This document shows positions 49,253 to 58,632 of a stretch of DNA of 64,000 nt, piece after piece; position 1 is the first letter of the stretch, and each line of letters starts with the position of its first letter. The stretch is from Streptococcus pneumoniae (GTDB taxonomy: Bacteria; Bacillota; Bacilli; Lactobacillales; Streptococcaceae): assembly GCF_001096185.1 (NCBI RefSeq), contig NZ_CRPU01000002.1, positions 168,810 to 232,809 of the forward strand, given 5' to 3'. Position numbers and translations under genes: made by a program. Under the pieces are notes generated by a model. The model searched no databases. It was not told where the DNA came from and saw nothing but the letters and a program-made list of their open reading frames with translations.

Positions 49253-49330
49253 GATGAAAAAGACAGTATTTAGTTTTCTTTCAGCTTGTTTTAGTAAAAT
49301 AGTCTTTATTTTCTAGAAAGGTGGAGAGAC

Positions 49331-50032
49331 ATGCGCTGGCTTTTTCGTTTGATAAGGGCTTTCTTTTCCTTTGTGTGGCGTTTGTTTTGGCGTCTGGTTT
49401 GGATAGTTGTGCTCTTATGTGTGCTTGCTTTCGGACTTCTCTGGTATCTGAACGGGGATTTTCAAGGAGCGCTAAAGCAAGCAGAACGGTCAGTAAAAAT
49501 TGGTCAACAAAGTATTGATCAATGGGAGAAAACAGGGCAACTGCCTAAGTTGAACCAGACAGATAGTCATCAACACTCTGAAGGAAGGTGGCCGCAGGCT
49601 TCTGCTCGTATTTACCTAGATCCGCAGATGGATTCACGCTTTCAAGAAGCTTATGTAGAAGCAATTCAGAATTGGAATCAAACGGGTGCTTTTAACTTTG
49701 AATTTGTCACCGAGTCCAGCAAGGCAGATATCTTGGCTACGGAGATGAATGACGGAGGTACTCCTGTGGCAGGAGAGGCAGAAAGTCAGACCAATCTCTT
49801 GACGGGGCAATTCTTGTTTGTAACGGTACGGTTGAATCATTATTATTTGTCCAATCCTAACTATGGCTATTCCTATGAGCGCCTTGTCCATACTGCAGAA
49901 CATGAGTTGGGGCATGCGATTGGCTTGGATCATACAGATGAGAAGTCTGTGATGCAACCTGCAGGTTCCTTTTATGGTATCCAGGAAGAGGATGTTGCAA
50001 ACCTCCGAAAAATATATGAGACTAGTGAGTAG
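49331..50032 (+). CDS. Membrane-anchored matrixin-like metalloprotease
   Basis: A 233-residue protein. An N-terminal membrane span (about 10-38, Trp- and Arg-rich) with no cleavage site is followed by a metzincin-type catalytic domain. The zinc site is [11 protein letters not shown] (His191, His195, His201), the long HExxHxxGxxH form, with SVMQPAG giving the Met-turn a few residues on. The active site probably faces outside. Substrate unknown. SD AAAGGTGGAG. Its stop codon is inside the terminator that also overlaps the uvrC promoter. Confidence 0.87.
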   Translation: MRWLFRLIRAFFSFVWRLFWRLVWIVVLLCVLAFGLLWYLNGDFQGALKQAERSVKIGQQSIDQWEKTGQLPKLNQTDSHQHSEGRWPQASARIYLDPQMDSRFQEAYVEAIQNWNQTGAFNFEFVTESSKADILATEMNDGGTPVAGEAESQTNLLTGQFLFVTVRLNHYYLSNPNYGYSYERLVHTAEHELGHAIGLDHTDEKSVMQPAGSFYGIQEEDVANLRKIYETSE

Positions 50033-50056
50033 GGAACAATCTTTCCCTACTTTTTT
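50029..50056 (+). terminator. Terminator after the matrixin gene
   Basis: GTAGGGA (50029-50035) pairs with TCCCTAC (50044-50050), and TTTTTT follows (50051-50056). The TAG stop (50030-50032) lies in the left arm. Confidence 0.9.
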
Positions 50057-50064
50057 GCTATAAT
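50056..50064 (+). promoter_or_regulatory. uvrC extended -10 promoter, likely leaderless
   Basis: TGCTATAAT is a TGn-extended consensus -10 box. It ends at 50064, seven bases before the ATG at 50071, so transcription should begin at or near the start codon. There is no SD. Confidence 0.6.
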
Positions 50065-50070
50065 GGAATT

Positions 50071-51918
50071 ATGAACAACTTGATTAAATCAAAACTAGAG
50101 CTCTTGCCGACCAGTCCTGGTTGCTACATTCACAAGGATAAAAACGGCACCATTATCTATGTAGGAAAGGCTAAAAATCTGCGTAACCGCGTGCGGTCCT
50201 ATTTCCGTGGAAGTCATGATACTAAGACAGAGGCCTTGGTGTCTGAAATTGTGGATTTTGAATTTATCGTTACGGAGTCCAATATTGAGGCACTTCTCCT
50301 AGAAATCAATCTAATCAAGGAAAATAAGCCTAAATACAATATCATGCTCAAGGATGACAAGTCCTATCCTTTCATCAAGATTACCAATGAGCGCTATCCT
50401 CGCTTGATTATCACTCGTCAGGTCAAAAAAGATGGAGGTCTTTATTTTGGACCTTATCCCGATGTGGGGGCAGCCAATGAAATCAAGCGACTACTGGATC
50501 GGATTTTCCCTTTTCGCAAGTGTACCAATCCACCGTCTAAGGTCTGTTTTTACTACCATATCGGTCAATGTATGGCCCATACCATCTGTAAGAAAGATGA
50601 GGCTTATTTCAAGTCCATGGCCCAGGAGGTCTCTGATTTTCTGAAAGGGCAGGATGACAAAATCATTGATGATCTCAAGGGCAAGATGGCAAGTGCTGCC
50701 CAGACTATGGAATTTGAACGTGCGGCGGAATACCGTGACCTAATTCAGGCCATTGGAACGCTTCGAACCAAGCAACGGGTCATGGCTAAGGATCTCCAAA
50801 ATCGGGATGTCTTTGGCTACTATGTAGACAAGGGATGGATGTGTGTTCAGGTTTTCTTTGTTCGTCAGGGCAAGCTCATTGAGCGCGATGTTAATCTTTT
50901 CCCTTATTATAATGATCCGGATGAGGATTTCTTGACCTATGTGGGACAATTCTATCAAGAAAAATCTCACCTAGTTCCTAATGAGGTGCTGATTCCGCAG
51001 GATATTGACGAAGAAGCCGTCAAGGCCTTAGTGGATACTAAGATTCTCAAACCCCAGCGTGGAGAGAAAAAGCAACTGGTCAATCTGGCTATAAAGAATG
51101 CCCGGGTCAGCCTAGAACAGAAATTTAACCTGCTAGAGAAATCTGTTGAAAAGACCCAAGGGGCTATTGAAAATCTGGGACGTTTGCTTCAAATCCCAAC
51201 TCCAGTTCGCATTGAGTCCTTCGATAACTCCAACATCATGGGAACTAGCCCTGTTTCGGCTATGGTGGTCTTTGTTAACGGCAAACCAAGTAAAAAAGAT
51301 TACCGTAAGTATAAAATCAAGACCGTAGTCGGGCCAGACGACTATGCCAGTATGAGAGAAGTCATTCGCAGGCGCTATGGTCGAGTACAGCGTGACGGTT
51401 TGACTCCTCCAGATTTGATTGTCATTGATGGAGGACAAGGTCAGGTCAATATTGCCAAGCAGGTCATACAAGAGGAACTGGGTTTGGATATTCCAATTGC
51501 AGGTCTGCAAAAGAACGACAAGCATCAAACCCATGAATTGCTCTTTGGAGATCCGCTTGAGGTGGTGGACTTGTCTCGCAATTCTCAGGAATTTTTCCTC
51601 CTCCAACGCATTCAAGATGAGGTCCACCGCTTTGCCATCACCTTTCACCGCCAACTGCGCTCCAAAAATTCCTTTTCATCACAACTGGATGGAATTGACG
51701 GTCTGGGACCTAAACGCAAGCAGAATCTCATGAAGCATTTCAAGTCTCTAACTAAAATCAAGGAAGCCAGTGTGGATGAGATTGTCGATGTTGGAGTACC
51801 TAGAGCCGTTGCAGAGGCTGTGCAGAGGAAGTTGAACCCGCAGGAAGAAGTGGAATTGGCTCAAGTGGCGGAAGAAAAAGTAGATTACCAAACGGAAGGA
51901 AACCACAATGAACCATAA
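50071..51918 (+). CDS. uvrC: Excinuclease ABC subunit C
   Basis: A 615-residue nucleotide-excision-repair nuclease that makes both incisions after UvrAB loading. The N-terminal GIY-YIG domain has [17 protein letters not shown] (Arg and Tyr catalytic). A UVR motif (about 205-230, [24 protein letters not shown]) binds UvrB. The RNase H-like domain has [10 protein letters not shown] and [11 protein letters not shown]. Tandem HhH motifs occur near the end ([17 protein letters not shown]). It has no SD, and its promoter suggests a leaderless transcript. The phosphoesterase ATG overlaps its 3' end by 11 bases. Confidence 0.96.
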   Translation: MNNLIKSKLELLPTSPGCYIHKDKNGTIIYVGKAKNLRNRVRSYFRGSHDTKTEALVSEIVDFEFIVTESNIEALLLEINLIKENKPKYNIMLKDDKSYPFIKITNERYPRLIITRQVKKDGGLYFGPYPDVGAANEIKRLLDRIFPFRKCTNPPSKVCFYYHIGQCMAHTICKKDEAYFKSMAQEVSDFLKGQDDKIIDDLKGKMASAAQTMEFERAAEYRDLIQAIGTLRTKQRVMAKDLQNRDVFGYYVDKGWMCVQVFFVRQGKLIERDVNLFPYYNDPDEDFLTYVGQFYQEKSHLVPNEVLIPQDIDEEAVKALVDTKILKPQRGEKKQLVNLAIKNARVSLEQKFNLLEKSVEKTQGAIENLGRLLQIPTPVRIESFDNSNIMGTSPVSAMVVFVNGKPSKKDYRKYKIKTVVGPDDYASMREVIRRRYGRVQRDGLTPPDLIVIDGGQGQVNIAKQVIQEELGLDIPIAGLQKNDKHQTHELLFGDPLEVVDLSRNSQEFFLLQRIQDEVHRFAITFHRQLRSKNSFSSQLDGIDGLGPKRKQNLMKHFKSLTKIKEASVDEIVDVGVPRAVAEAVQRKLNPQEEVELAQVAEEKVDYQTEGNHNEP

Positions 51919-52741
51919 AATCGCAATTTTATCAGATATTCATGGAAATGCGACGGCGCTAGAAGCAGTGATTGCAGATGCTAAAAATCAAGGAGTCAGT
52001 GAATACTGGCTTCTGGGAGATATTTTTCTTCCTGGTCCAGGTGCAAATGACTTGGTAGCCCTGTTAAAGGATCTTCCTATCACAGCCAGTGTTCGAGGCA
52101 ATTGGGATGATTGTGTCCTTGAGGCTTTAGATGGGCAATATGGCTTAGAAGACCCACAGGAAGTCCAGCTCATGCGATTAACCCAGTTTTTGACGGAGCG
52201 AATGAATCCTGCAACGATTGTCTGGCTACGAAGCTTGCCTTTGCTGGAAAAGAAAGAAATTGACGGATTGCGCTTTTCTATCTCTCATAATTTGCCAAAT
52301 AAGAACTATGGTGGTGACTTGCTAGTTGAGAATGATACAGAGAAATTTGACCAACTGCTAGATGCGGAAACGGACGTAGCAGTCTATGGTCATGTCCACA
52401 AGCAGTTGCTTCGTTATGGCAGTCAAGGGCAACAAATCATCAATCCAGGGTCGATTGGCATGCCCTATTTTAATTGGGAGGCGTTAAAAAATCGCCGTGC
52501 CCAGTATGCTGTGATAGAAGTTGAAGATGGGGAATTGGTAAATATCCTATTTCGTAAAGTCGCTTATGATTATGAAGCGGAGTTGGAATTGGCCAAATCC
52601 AAGGGGCTTCCCTTTATCGAAATGTATGAAGAACTACGTCGTGACGATAACTATCAGGGGCACAATCTGGAACTCTTAGCAAGCTTAATAGAAAAGCATG
52701 GGTATGTAGAAGATGTGAAGAATTTTTTTGATTTTTTGTAA
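51908..52741 (+). CDS. Calcineurin-like metallophosphoesterase
   Basis: A 277-residue phosphoesterase of the YfcE/MPE group. Metal-binding motifs are ILSDIHGN (about 7-14), [16 protein letters not shown] (about 64-69) and YGHVHKQ (about 160-166), followed by INPGSIGMP. The C-terminal part is a variable extension. Substrate unknown. It overlaps the end of uvrC (SD GGAAGGA within uvrC), so it is co-translated. Confidence 0.9.
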   Translation: MNHKIAILSDIHGNATALEAVIADAKNQGVSEYWLLGDIFLPGPGANDLVALLKDLPITASVRGNWDDCVLEALDGQYGLEDPQEVQLMRLTQFLTERMNPATIVWLRSLPLLEKKEIDGLRFSISHNLPNKNYGGDLLVENDTEKFDQLLDAETDVAVYGHVHKQLLRYGSQGQQIINPGSIGMPYFNWEALKNRRAQYAVIEVEDGELVNILFRKVAYDYEAELELAKSKGLPFIEMYEELRRDDNYQGHNLELLASLIEKHGYVEDVKNFFDFL

Positions 52742-52770
52742 AAGTTTCCTAAAATAACCAATGCAAACTA

Positions 52771-52798
52771 AAAACGATTGGCTGGGTCAATCGTTTTT
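52771..52798 (+). terminator. Terminator after the phosphoesterase gene
   Basis: AAAACGATTG (52771-52780) pairs with CAATCGTTTT (52788-52797), and T follows. Confidence 0.9.
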
Positions 52799-52807
52799 AA
52801 TATATCT

Positions 52808-52922
52808 TATACTAAATGAAAATCAAAGAGCAAACTAGGAAACTAGACGTAGGTTGCTCAAAGCACAGCTTTGAGGTTGCAGATAAAGCTGACGTGGTTT
52901 GAAGAGATTTTCGAAGAGTATT
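52808..52922 (+). repeat. BOX element, short boxB
   Basis: TATACTAAATGAAAATC starts boxA. The core (TTTGAGGTTGCAGATAAAG) is a shortened boxB lacking the GACGAAGTC repeat, and boxC ends at GAAGAGTAT. It overlaps the stop codon of the binding-protein gene at 52921. Confidence 0.9.
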
Positions 52923-53721
52923 ATTGTAATTGAGATTGATCTGGAAGATAAGAGCCACCTAGATAGGTATTGCTGAGTTTTTCAAGTGTTCCATCTTGAT
53001 AGAGTTCTTTGAGTGCTTTATCAAATTTCTCTTTAAACTCTTTTTGGTCGCTTGAGAAAACGATATAGTTGCTGGGGCTATCTGCAGAAGGTAAATCAAC
53101 GACTGAGAGGTCTAGGCCGCGGTCCTTGATAATCTTTTGAACGGATACCTTGTCAAAAACTAGGAAATCAAATTCACCGTTAGCAAGGTCTAGGATTCGT
53201 TTACCGATATCCTCGCCAGAAAAATCAATCGTAGCGGGATTGTCAGTGTGTTTCTGATTCCAGTTATTGATGAATTGAGCGTTTGAAGTTCCAGTATCCT
53301 CCTGTGTTGTTTTGCCAGCGATTTGATCAAGAGAAGTCAAAGGATTTTTCTTGTTGCTGACGAGGACGAGGGGATTGTTTGAAATTGGAAGTGAGTAGAG
53401 GTATTTTTCAGCACGCTCTTTTGTGTAACTCAAGTTATTGGCTGCGGCTTGATAGTGACCAGAATCAAGTCCTGGGAAGATACTCTCCCAGGCAGTTCTT
53501 TGGAATTGAATTTCGTAGTCGCTGAGTTGTTCATCCACTGCTTTTAGAACTTCGATATCGAATCCTGTCAGATTGCCCTTGTCTTCGTAGTCAAATGGCG
53601 GCACATCACCAGCTGTAGCAACGACGATTGTCTTTTGAGCGCTGCTCTCTTTAGGTGTGGCTTGATTTCCACAGGCAACCAAAAATGGTAGGATGGCTAA
53701 TAATAGGCTAAATTTTTTCAT
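52921..53721 (-). CDS. Amino-acid ABC transporter substrate-binding lipoprotein
   Basis: A 266-residue SBP_bac_3-family lipoprotein with signal MKKFSLLLAILPFL and lipobox LVAC. The fold shows VATAGDVPPFDYEDKG, GFDIEVLKAVDE and LDQIAGKTTQEDTGTSNAQF. No permease or ATPase is nearby, so it must serve another transporter. The start at 53721 has SD GGAG; the upstream in-frame ATG at 53736 has no SD. A BOX element abuts its stop. Confidence 0.9.
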   Translation of the reverse strand: MKKFSLLLAILPFLVACGNQATPKESSAQKTIVVATAGDVPPFDYEDKGNLTGFDIEVLKAVDEQLSDYEIQFQRTAWESIFPGLDSGHYQAAANNLSYTKERAEKYLYSLPISNNPLVLVSNKKNPLTSLDQIAGKTTQEDTGTSNAQFINNWNQKHTDNPATIDFSGEDIGKRILDLANGEFDFLVFDKVSVQKIIKDRGLDLSVVDLPSADSPSNYIVFSSDQKEFKEKFDKALKELYQDGTLEKLSNTYLGGSYLPDQSQLQ

Positions 53722-53893
53722 AATATCTCCATTCAAATGTAAAGTTATCTGCTAGTTTATCAGAAACTTTCCTGATAAACCAATATATATCTTTTATGTC
53801 CGTGATAGAAAAAACTTAATCATGAAAAATCTCTGCAAGCTCTTTCAAAATATGGTAGAATGGAAGCAGTAGAATTAGAAAAGGAAATCGATT

Positions 53894-54499
53894 ATGAAAT
53901 TTCTTGAATTAAATAAAAAACGTCATGCGACTAAGCATTTCACTGATAAGCTAGTTGATCCAAAAGATGTGCGTACGGCTATCGAAATTGCAACCTTGGC
54001 ACCAAGTGCCCACAACAGCCAGCCTTGGAAATTTGTAGTGGTGCGTGAGAAAAATGCCGAACTAGCAAAATTGGCTTACGGTTCCAACTTTGAACAGGTA
54101 TCATCAGCACCTGTAACCATTGCCCTATTTACAGATACAGATCTTGCCAAACGTGCTCGTAAGATTGCCCGAGTTGGTGGTGCTAACAATTTCTCAGAAG
54201 AACAACTTCAATACTTTATGAAAAATTTGCCTGCCGAGTTTGCGCGTTACAGTGAGCAACAAGTCAGCGACTACCTAGCCCTCAATGCAGGTTTGGTTGC
54301 TATGAACTTGGTTCTCGCTCTTACAGACCAAGGAATCGGATCAAATCTTATTCTTGGTTTTGACAAATCAAAAGTCAACGAAGTTTTGGAAATCGAAGAC
54401 CGCTTCCGCCCAGAACTCTTGATTACAGTGGGATACACAGACGAAAAATTGGAACCAAGCTACCGCTTGCCAGTAGATGAAATCATCGAGAAAAGATAG
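53894..54499 (+). CDS. Nitroreductase-family FMN protein
   Basis: A 201-residue nitroreductase. The N-terminal FMN motif is KKRHATKHFTDK, and the substrate-region motif LAPSAHNSQPWKFVVV (about 37-52) is typical. The C-terminal part has NLILGFDKSKVNEVL. It would reduce nitro or quinone compounds with NAD(P)H; the physiological substrate is unknown. A TGGTAGAAT extended -10 box lies 30-40 bases upstream. pepV follows. Confidence 0.87.
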   Translation: MKFLELNKKRHATKHFTDKLVDPKDVRTAIEIATLAPSAHNSQPWKFVVVREKNAELAKLAYGSNFEQVSSAPVTIALFTDTDLAKRARKIARVGGANNFSEEQLQYFMKNLPAEFARYSEQQVSDYLALNAGLVAMNLVLALTDQGIGSNLILGFDKSKVNEVLEIEDRFRPELLITVGYTDEKLEPSYRLPVDEIIEKR

Positions 54500-54512
54500 A
54501 AAGAAGAAAAAA

Positions 54513-55913
54513 ATGACAACAATTGATTTTACAGCAGAAGTAGAAAAACGCAAAGAAGACCTCTTGGCTGACTTGTTTAGTCTTTTGGAAATTAACTCAG
54601 AACGTGATGACAGCAAGGTTGATGCTGAACATCCATTTGGACCTGGTCCAGTAAAAGCCTTGGAGAAATTCCTTGAAATCGCAGACCGCGATGGCTACCC
54701 AACTAAGAATGTTGACAACTATGCAGGACATTTTGAGTTTGGTGATGGAGAAGAAGTTCTCGGAATCTTTGCCCACATGGACGTGGTGCCAGCTGGTAGC
54801 GGTTGGGACACAGACCCTTACACACCAACTATCAAAGACGGTCGCCTTTATGCGCGTGGGGCTTCGGATGACAAGGGACCTACAACAGCTTGTTACTATG
54901 GCTTGAAAATCATCAAAGAATTGGGCCTTCCAACTTCTAAAAAAGTTCGCTTCATTGTCGGAACAGACGAAGAATCAGGCTGGGCAGACATGGACTACTA
55001 CTTCGAGCACGTAGGACTTGCGAAACCAGACTTCGGTTTCTCTCCAGACGCTGAATTCCCTATAATCAATGGTGAAAAAGGAAATATCACGGAATACCTT
55101 CACTTTGCAGGAGAAAATGCAGGCGCTGCTCGTCTTCATAGCTTCACAGGTGGTTTGCGTGAAAATATGGTGCCTGAATCAGCAACAGCCGTTGTTTCAG
55201 GCGATTTGACTGACTTGCAAGCTAAACTAGATGCTTTTGTTGCAGAACACAAACTTAGAGGAGAACTCCAAGAAGAAACTGGCCAATACAAGGTGACGAT
55301 CATTGGTAAATCAGCCCACGGTGCTATGCCTGCTTCAGGTGTCAATGGTGCGACTTACCTAGCCCTCTTCCTCAGCCAGTTTGACTTTGCTGGTCCAGCC
55401 AAAGACTACCTTGACATCGCTGGTAAAATTCTCTTGAACGACCATGAGGGTGAAAATCTCAAGATTGCTCATGTGGATGAAAAGATGGGTGTCCTTTCTA
55501 TGAATGCCGGTGTCTTCCGCTTTGACGAAACAAGCGCTGATAATACCATTGCCCTCAACATCCGCTATCCAAAAGGAACAAGCCCAGAGCAAATCAAGTC
55601 AATCCTTGAAAACTTGCCAGTTGCTTCTGTTAGCCTTTCTGAACACGGTCACACGCCTCACTATGTGCCAATGGAAGATCCACTTGTTCAAACCTTGTTG
55701 AATGTTTATGAAAAACAAACTGGTCTTAAAGGTCACGAGCAAGTCATCGGTGGTGGAACCTTTGGTCGCTTGCTAGAACGAGGTGTTGCCTATGGTGCCA
55801 TGTTCCCAGACTCAATTGACACCATGCACCAAGCTAATGAATTTATCGCCTTGGACGATCTCTTCCGAGCTGCAGCAATCTATGCCGAAGCTATTTACGA
55901 ATTGATCAAATAA
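54513..55913 (+). CDS. pepV: Dipeptidase PepV (M20 family)
   Basis: A 466-residue zinc dipeptidase. Metal-binding motifs are FAHMDVVPAG (about 86-95), GASDDKGPTTA (about 117-127) and GTDEESGW (about 150-157). Later come FSPDAEFPIINGEKGN and the C-terminal HQANEFI. It cleaves dipeptides with a free N-terminus, including those from wall or casein. The start at 54513 (MTTIDF) has SD GAAAGAAG; an earlier in-frame ATG lies inside the nitroreductase gene. Confidence 0.94.
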   Translation: MTTIDFTAEVEKRKEDLLADLFSLLEINSERDDSKVDAEHPFGPGPVKALEKFLEIADRDGYPTKNVDNYAGHFEFGDGEEVLGIFAHMDVVPAGSGWDTDPYTPTIKDGRLYARGASDDKGPTTACYYGLKIIKELGLPTSKKVRFIVGTDEESGWADMDYYFEHVGLAKPDFGFSPDAEFPIINGEKGNITEYLHFAGENAGAARLHSFTGGLRENMVPESATAVVSGDLTDLQAKLDAFVAEHKLRGELQEETGQYKVTIIGKSAHGAMPASGVNGATYLALFLSQFDFAGPAKDYLDIAGKILLNDHEGENLKIAHVDEKMGVLSMNAGVFRFDETSADNTIALNIRYPKGTSPEQIKSILENLPVASVSLSEHGHTPHYVPMEDPLVQTLLNVYEKQTGLKGHEQVIGGGTFGRLLERGVAYGAMFPDSIDTMHQANEFIALDDLFRAAAIYAEAIYELIK

Positions 55914-55918
55914 AACGA

Positions 55919-55952
55919 TAGAAGTCTGAGATTGTATGCTTAGACTTCTTTT
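55919..55952 (+). terminator. Terminator after pepV
   Basis: AGAAGTCT (55920-55927) pairs with AGACTTCT (55942-55949), and TTT follows. It lies between pepV and the SD of the next gene. Confidence 0.8.
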
Positions 55953-55966
55953 TGGAGGGAAAGTAG

Positions 55967-56545
55967 ATGTTTCAAATAGAGAGAATCAAGCAGGCTATCA
56001 TGGCGGATCCGCAGAATGCTACCTATACAAAGCGTGGCATTGAACCTCTTTTTGCAGTGCCAAAAACTGCTCGCATCAATATCATCGGTCAGGCACCGGG
56101 ACTTAAAACCCAAGAGGCAGGCCTTTACTGGAAAGATAAGAGTGGTGACCGTCTGAGAGACTGGCTAGGTGTGGATGAAGATACCTTTTACAATTCAGGT
56201 TATTTTGCTGTTCTGCCTATGGATTTCTACTTTCCAGGGCATGGCAAGTCAGGTGATCTGCCACCGAGAACTGGCTTTGCTGAAAAATGGCATCCACAGC
56301 TCTTGCAAGAATTACCAGATATTCAATTGACCCTCTTGATTGGCCAATATGCCCAAGCCTACTATTTACAGGAGAAAATCAGTGGCAAGGTGACAGAACG
56401 GGTAAAACATTACCAGAACTACTTGCCAGAGTATTTTCCTTTAGTTCACCCCTCACCGCGAAATCAAATCTGGATGGCCAAAAATCCTTGGTTTGAGTCA
56501 GAAGTGGTGCCGGATTTGAAAAAAAGAATGAAAACCATTTTATAG
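55967..56545 (+). CDS. Uracil-DNA glycosylase-superfamily protein
   Basis: A 192-residue UDG-fold protein. Motif 1 is IIGQAPGLKTQEAGLYW (about 38-54), and motif 2 is LVHPSPRNQIW (about 163-173). These resemble the family 4/6-type small UDG-like proteins that remove uracil or other damaged bases. Exact activity is inference. The stop codon TAG is at the first bases of a BOX element (56541), which supplies or overlaps it. Confidence 0.8.
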   Translation: MFQIERIKQAIMADPQNATYTKRGIEPLFAVPKTARINIIGQAPGLKTQEAGLYWKDKSGDRLRDWLGVDEDTFYNSGYFAVLPMDFYFPGHGKSGDLPPRTGFAEKWHPQLLQELPDIQLTLLIGQYAQAYYLQEKISGKVTERVKHYQNYLPEYFPLVHPSPRNQIWMAKNPWFESEVVPDLKKRMKTIL

Positions 56546-56740
56546 TCAATGAAAATCAAAGAGCAAACTAGGAAGCTAGCCGTAGGCTGCTCAAAGTACA
56601 GCTTTGAGGTTGTGGATAGAACTGACGAAGTCAGCTCAAAGCACTGCTTTGAGGTTGTGGATAGAACTGACGAAGTCAGTAACCATACCTACGGTAAGGC
56701 GACGCTGACGTGGTTTGAAGAGATTTTCGAAGAGTATTAG
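56541..56740 (+). repeat. BOX element, boxA-boxB-boxB-boxC
   Basis: It starts TATAGTCAATGAAAATC and ends GAAGAGTAT. Two boxB copies lie in tandem with period 45 bases, each with GCTTTGAGGTTGTGG and GACGAAGTCAG (from 56601 and 56646). It begins over the stop codon of the upstream gene and ends just before the SD of the rhodanese gene. An open reading frame through it is not a gene. Confidence 0.95.
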
Positions 56741-56750
56741 GAGAAAAAGA

Positions 56751-57038
56751 ATGAAAGAAATAACCTTTGACGCATTTTACGAGCTTTACCAAAATAACCA
56801 ACTTTCTCTAGTGGACGTGAGAGAAGTGGATGAGTTTGAAGCTCTTCATTTAGAAGGCGCCCACAACCTACCGCTTAGTCAATTGGCTGATACCTTTGAT
56901 CAGTTGGACAAGGATCAGTTACATTATGTTATTTGCAAATCTGGAATGAGATCGGCGCGTGCTTGCCAATTCTTATCAGAACAAGGTTATGAGGTTATCA
57001 ATGTCCAAGGTGGCATGATGGCTTTTGAAGAACTTTAA
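56751..57038 (+). CDS. Rhodanese-like single-domain protein
   Basis: A 95-residue rhodanese. The domain start is LSLVDVREVDEFEALHLEGAHNLP, and the active-site loop is CKSGMRSA with Cys65. A C-terminal GGMMAFEEL ends the fold. Such proteins transfer sulfane sulfur; the partner is unknown. The start at 56751 has SD AGGAG; an earlier in-frame ATG at 56715 falls inside the BOX element. Confidence 0.92.
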   Translation: MKEITFDAFYELYQNNQLSLVDVREVDEFEALHLEGAHNLPLSQLADTFDQLDKDQLHYVICKSGMRSARACQFLSEQGYEVINVQGGMMAFEEL

Positions 57039-57049
57039 ACATTAGAATT

Positions 57050-57091
57050 TTCTCCTGCTTGGTGTGGACTGGGTAGGAGAGTTTTATTTTT
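57050..57091 (+). terminator. Weak terminator after the rhodanese gene
   Basis: TCTCCT (57051-57056) pairs with AGGAGA (57075-57080) and TTTTATTTTT follows. The loop is long. Confidence 0.5.
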
Positions 57092-57209
57092 AGATAATTC
57101 TCATTTTTGAGAATCTTGAAAACATTCAATATTTACTTCGTGATACTTTTTTCATACTCTTATTCATGATATACTAAGTCAGTATTTTATAAATATGAAG
57201 GAGATTTAC

Positions 57210-58535
57210 ATGGCTAAAAAAGGTGCCCTAACAGGTTTACTCCTGTTTGGAATATTTTTTGGTGCGGGGAACTTGATTTTTCCGCCTTCTCTAGGTGCTC
57301 TATCTGGAGGACATTTTCTTCCTGCCATCGCAGGTTTTGTCTTTTCAGGTGTCGGTATCGCCGTCTTGACTCTTATTATTGGAACGCTCAATCCTAAAGG
57401 ATATATCTACGAGATTTCAACAAAGATAGCGCCTTGGTTTGCGACTCTTTACCTCTCAGTTCTTTACTTGTCAATCGGTCCGTTCTTTGCTATCCCACGT
57501 ACTGCTACAACAGCTTACGAAGTAGGGATTAGCCCCCTTTTGTCGGATGCAAATAAAGGTCTTGGTTTGATTGTCTTTACAGTTCTGTATTTTGCAGCAG
57601 CCTATCTAATTTCGCTCAATCCATCAAAAATATTGGACCGCATTGGACGTATTTTAACGCCAGTCTTTGCGATTTTGATTGTTATATTGGTTGTTCTGGG
57701 AGCTTTCAAATACGGTGGAACAAGTCCTCAAGCTGCGTCAGCTGCTTATCAAGCTTCTGCCTTTGGTACAGGATTCCTAGAAGGTTACAATACCTTGGAC
57801 GCCCTTGCTTCAGTTGCCTTTAGCGTAATCGCAGTTCAAACCTTGAAACAACTTGGTTTCTCAAGTAAGAAAGAATACATTTCAACTATTTGGGTGGTTG
57901 GTATCGTTGTTGCCCTTGCCTTCAGCGCTCTTTACATCGGTTTAGGTTTCCTTGGAAATCATTTCCCAGTACCAGCTGAAGCGATGAAGGGTGGAACTCC
58001 TGGTGTTTACATTTTGTCACAAGCCACTCAAGAAATCTTTGGTTCAACAGCTCAACTCTTCCTTGCAGCTATGGTTACTGTAACCTGCTTCACAACAACA
58101 GTTGGTTTGATTGTGTCAACAGCTGAGTTCTTTAATGAACGCTTTCCACAAATCAGCTACAAGGTTTATGCGACAGCCTTTACCTTGATCGGATTTGCCA
58201 TTGCTAATTTGGGTCTTGATGCGATTATCAAGTACTCCATTCCAGTACTGGTTATCTTGTACCCAATCACCATTGCCATCGTTATGATTGTCATTGTCAA
58301 CAAATTCGTGGCTCTTTCAAAACCAGGTATGCAGTTGACAATTGCTGTTGTTACAGCTATTGCCATTGCAAGCGTACTAGGAAGCTCGTTTAAGGTTGAG
58401 TTTCTTGCAAACCTTGTCAAGGCTCTTCCTTTTGCTAAGGCATCACTCCCATGGTTAGTACCAGCCGTTGTCGGAATCTTGCTCTCATTGGTTCTACCAA
58501 ACAAGCAAGAAAGCGATGTTTTTGAAATGGAATAA
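57210..58535 (+). CDS. brnQ: Branched-chain amino-acid transporter BrnQ
   Basis: A 441-residue sodium-coupled carrier of leucine, isoleucine and valine. About 12 membrane spans are present. Family features include GALTGLLLFGIFFGAGNLIFPPSLG (key GAGNLIFPP) at the N-terminus and GFLEGYNTLDALASVAFSVI. The start at 57210 has SD AAGGAG; an upstream ATG at 57195 has none. It stands alone between two terminators. Confidence 0.95.
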   Translation: MAKKGALTGLLLFGIFFGAGNLIFPPSLGALSGGHFLPAIAGFVFSGVGIAVLTLIIGTLNPKGYIYEISTKIAPWFATLYLSVLYLSIGPFFAIPRTATTAYEVGISPLLSDANKGLGLIVFTVLYFAAAYLISLNPSKILDRIGRILTPVFAILIVILVVLGAFKYGGTSPQAASAAYQASAFGTGFLEGYNTLDALASVAFSVIAVQTLKQLGFSSKKEYISTIWVVGIVVALAFSALYIGLGFLGNHFPVPAEAMKGGTPGVYILSQATQEIFGSTAQLFLAAMVTVTCFTTTVGLIVSTAEFFNERFPQISYKVYATAFTLIGFAIANLGLDAIIKYSIPVLVILYPITIAIVMIVIVNKFVALSKPGMQLTIAVVTAIAIASVLGSSFKVEFLANLVKALPFAKASLPWLVPAVVGILLSLVLPNKQESDVFEME

Positions 58536-58542
58536 TCACTAA

Positions 58543-58586
58543 AATCACTTTTGTAGCCAAGTCTACAGGAGTGATTTTCTTTTTTT
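58543..58586 (+). terminator. Terminator after brnQ
   Basis: AATCACT and TGTAG (58543-58556) pair with CTACA and AGTGATT (58563-58576), and a T-rich run follows to 58586. Confidence 0.88.
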
Positions 58587-58601
58587 ATCCGATGATAAAT
58601 G

Positions 58602-58610
58602 TGTTATAAT
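58602..58610 (+). promoter_or_regulatory. pepA extended -10 promoter
   Basis: TGTTATAAT lies 23 bases before the pepA ATG. Confidence 0.6.
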
Positions 58611-58632
58611 AGGTAGCAAAAGAGGTGAAGAA

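Noticed and set aside
56549-56740. 63-codon open frame downstream of the UDG-like gene
   Set aside because: It lies wholly in the BOX element and its repeated VDRTDEVS is the tandem boxB unit translated.
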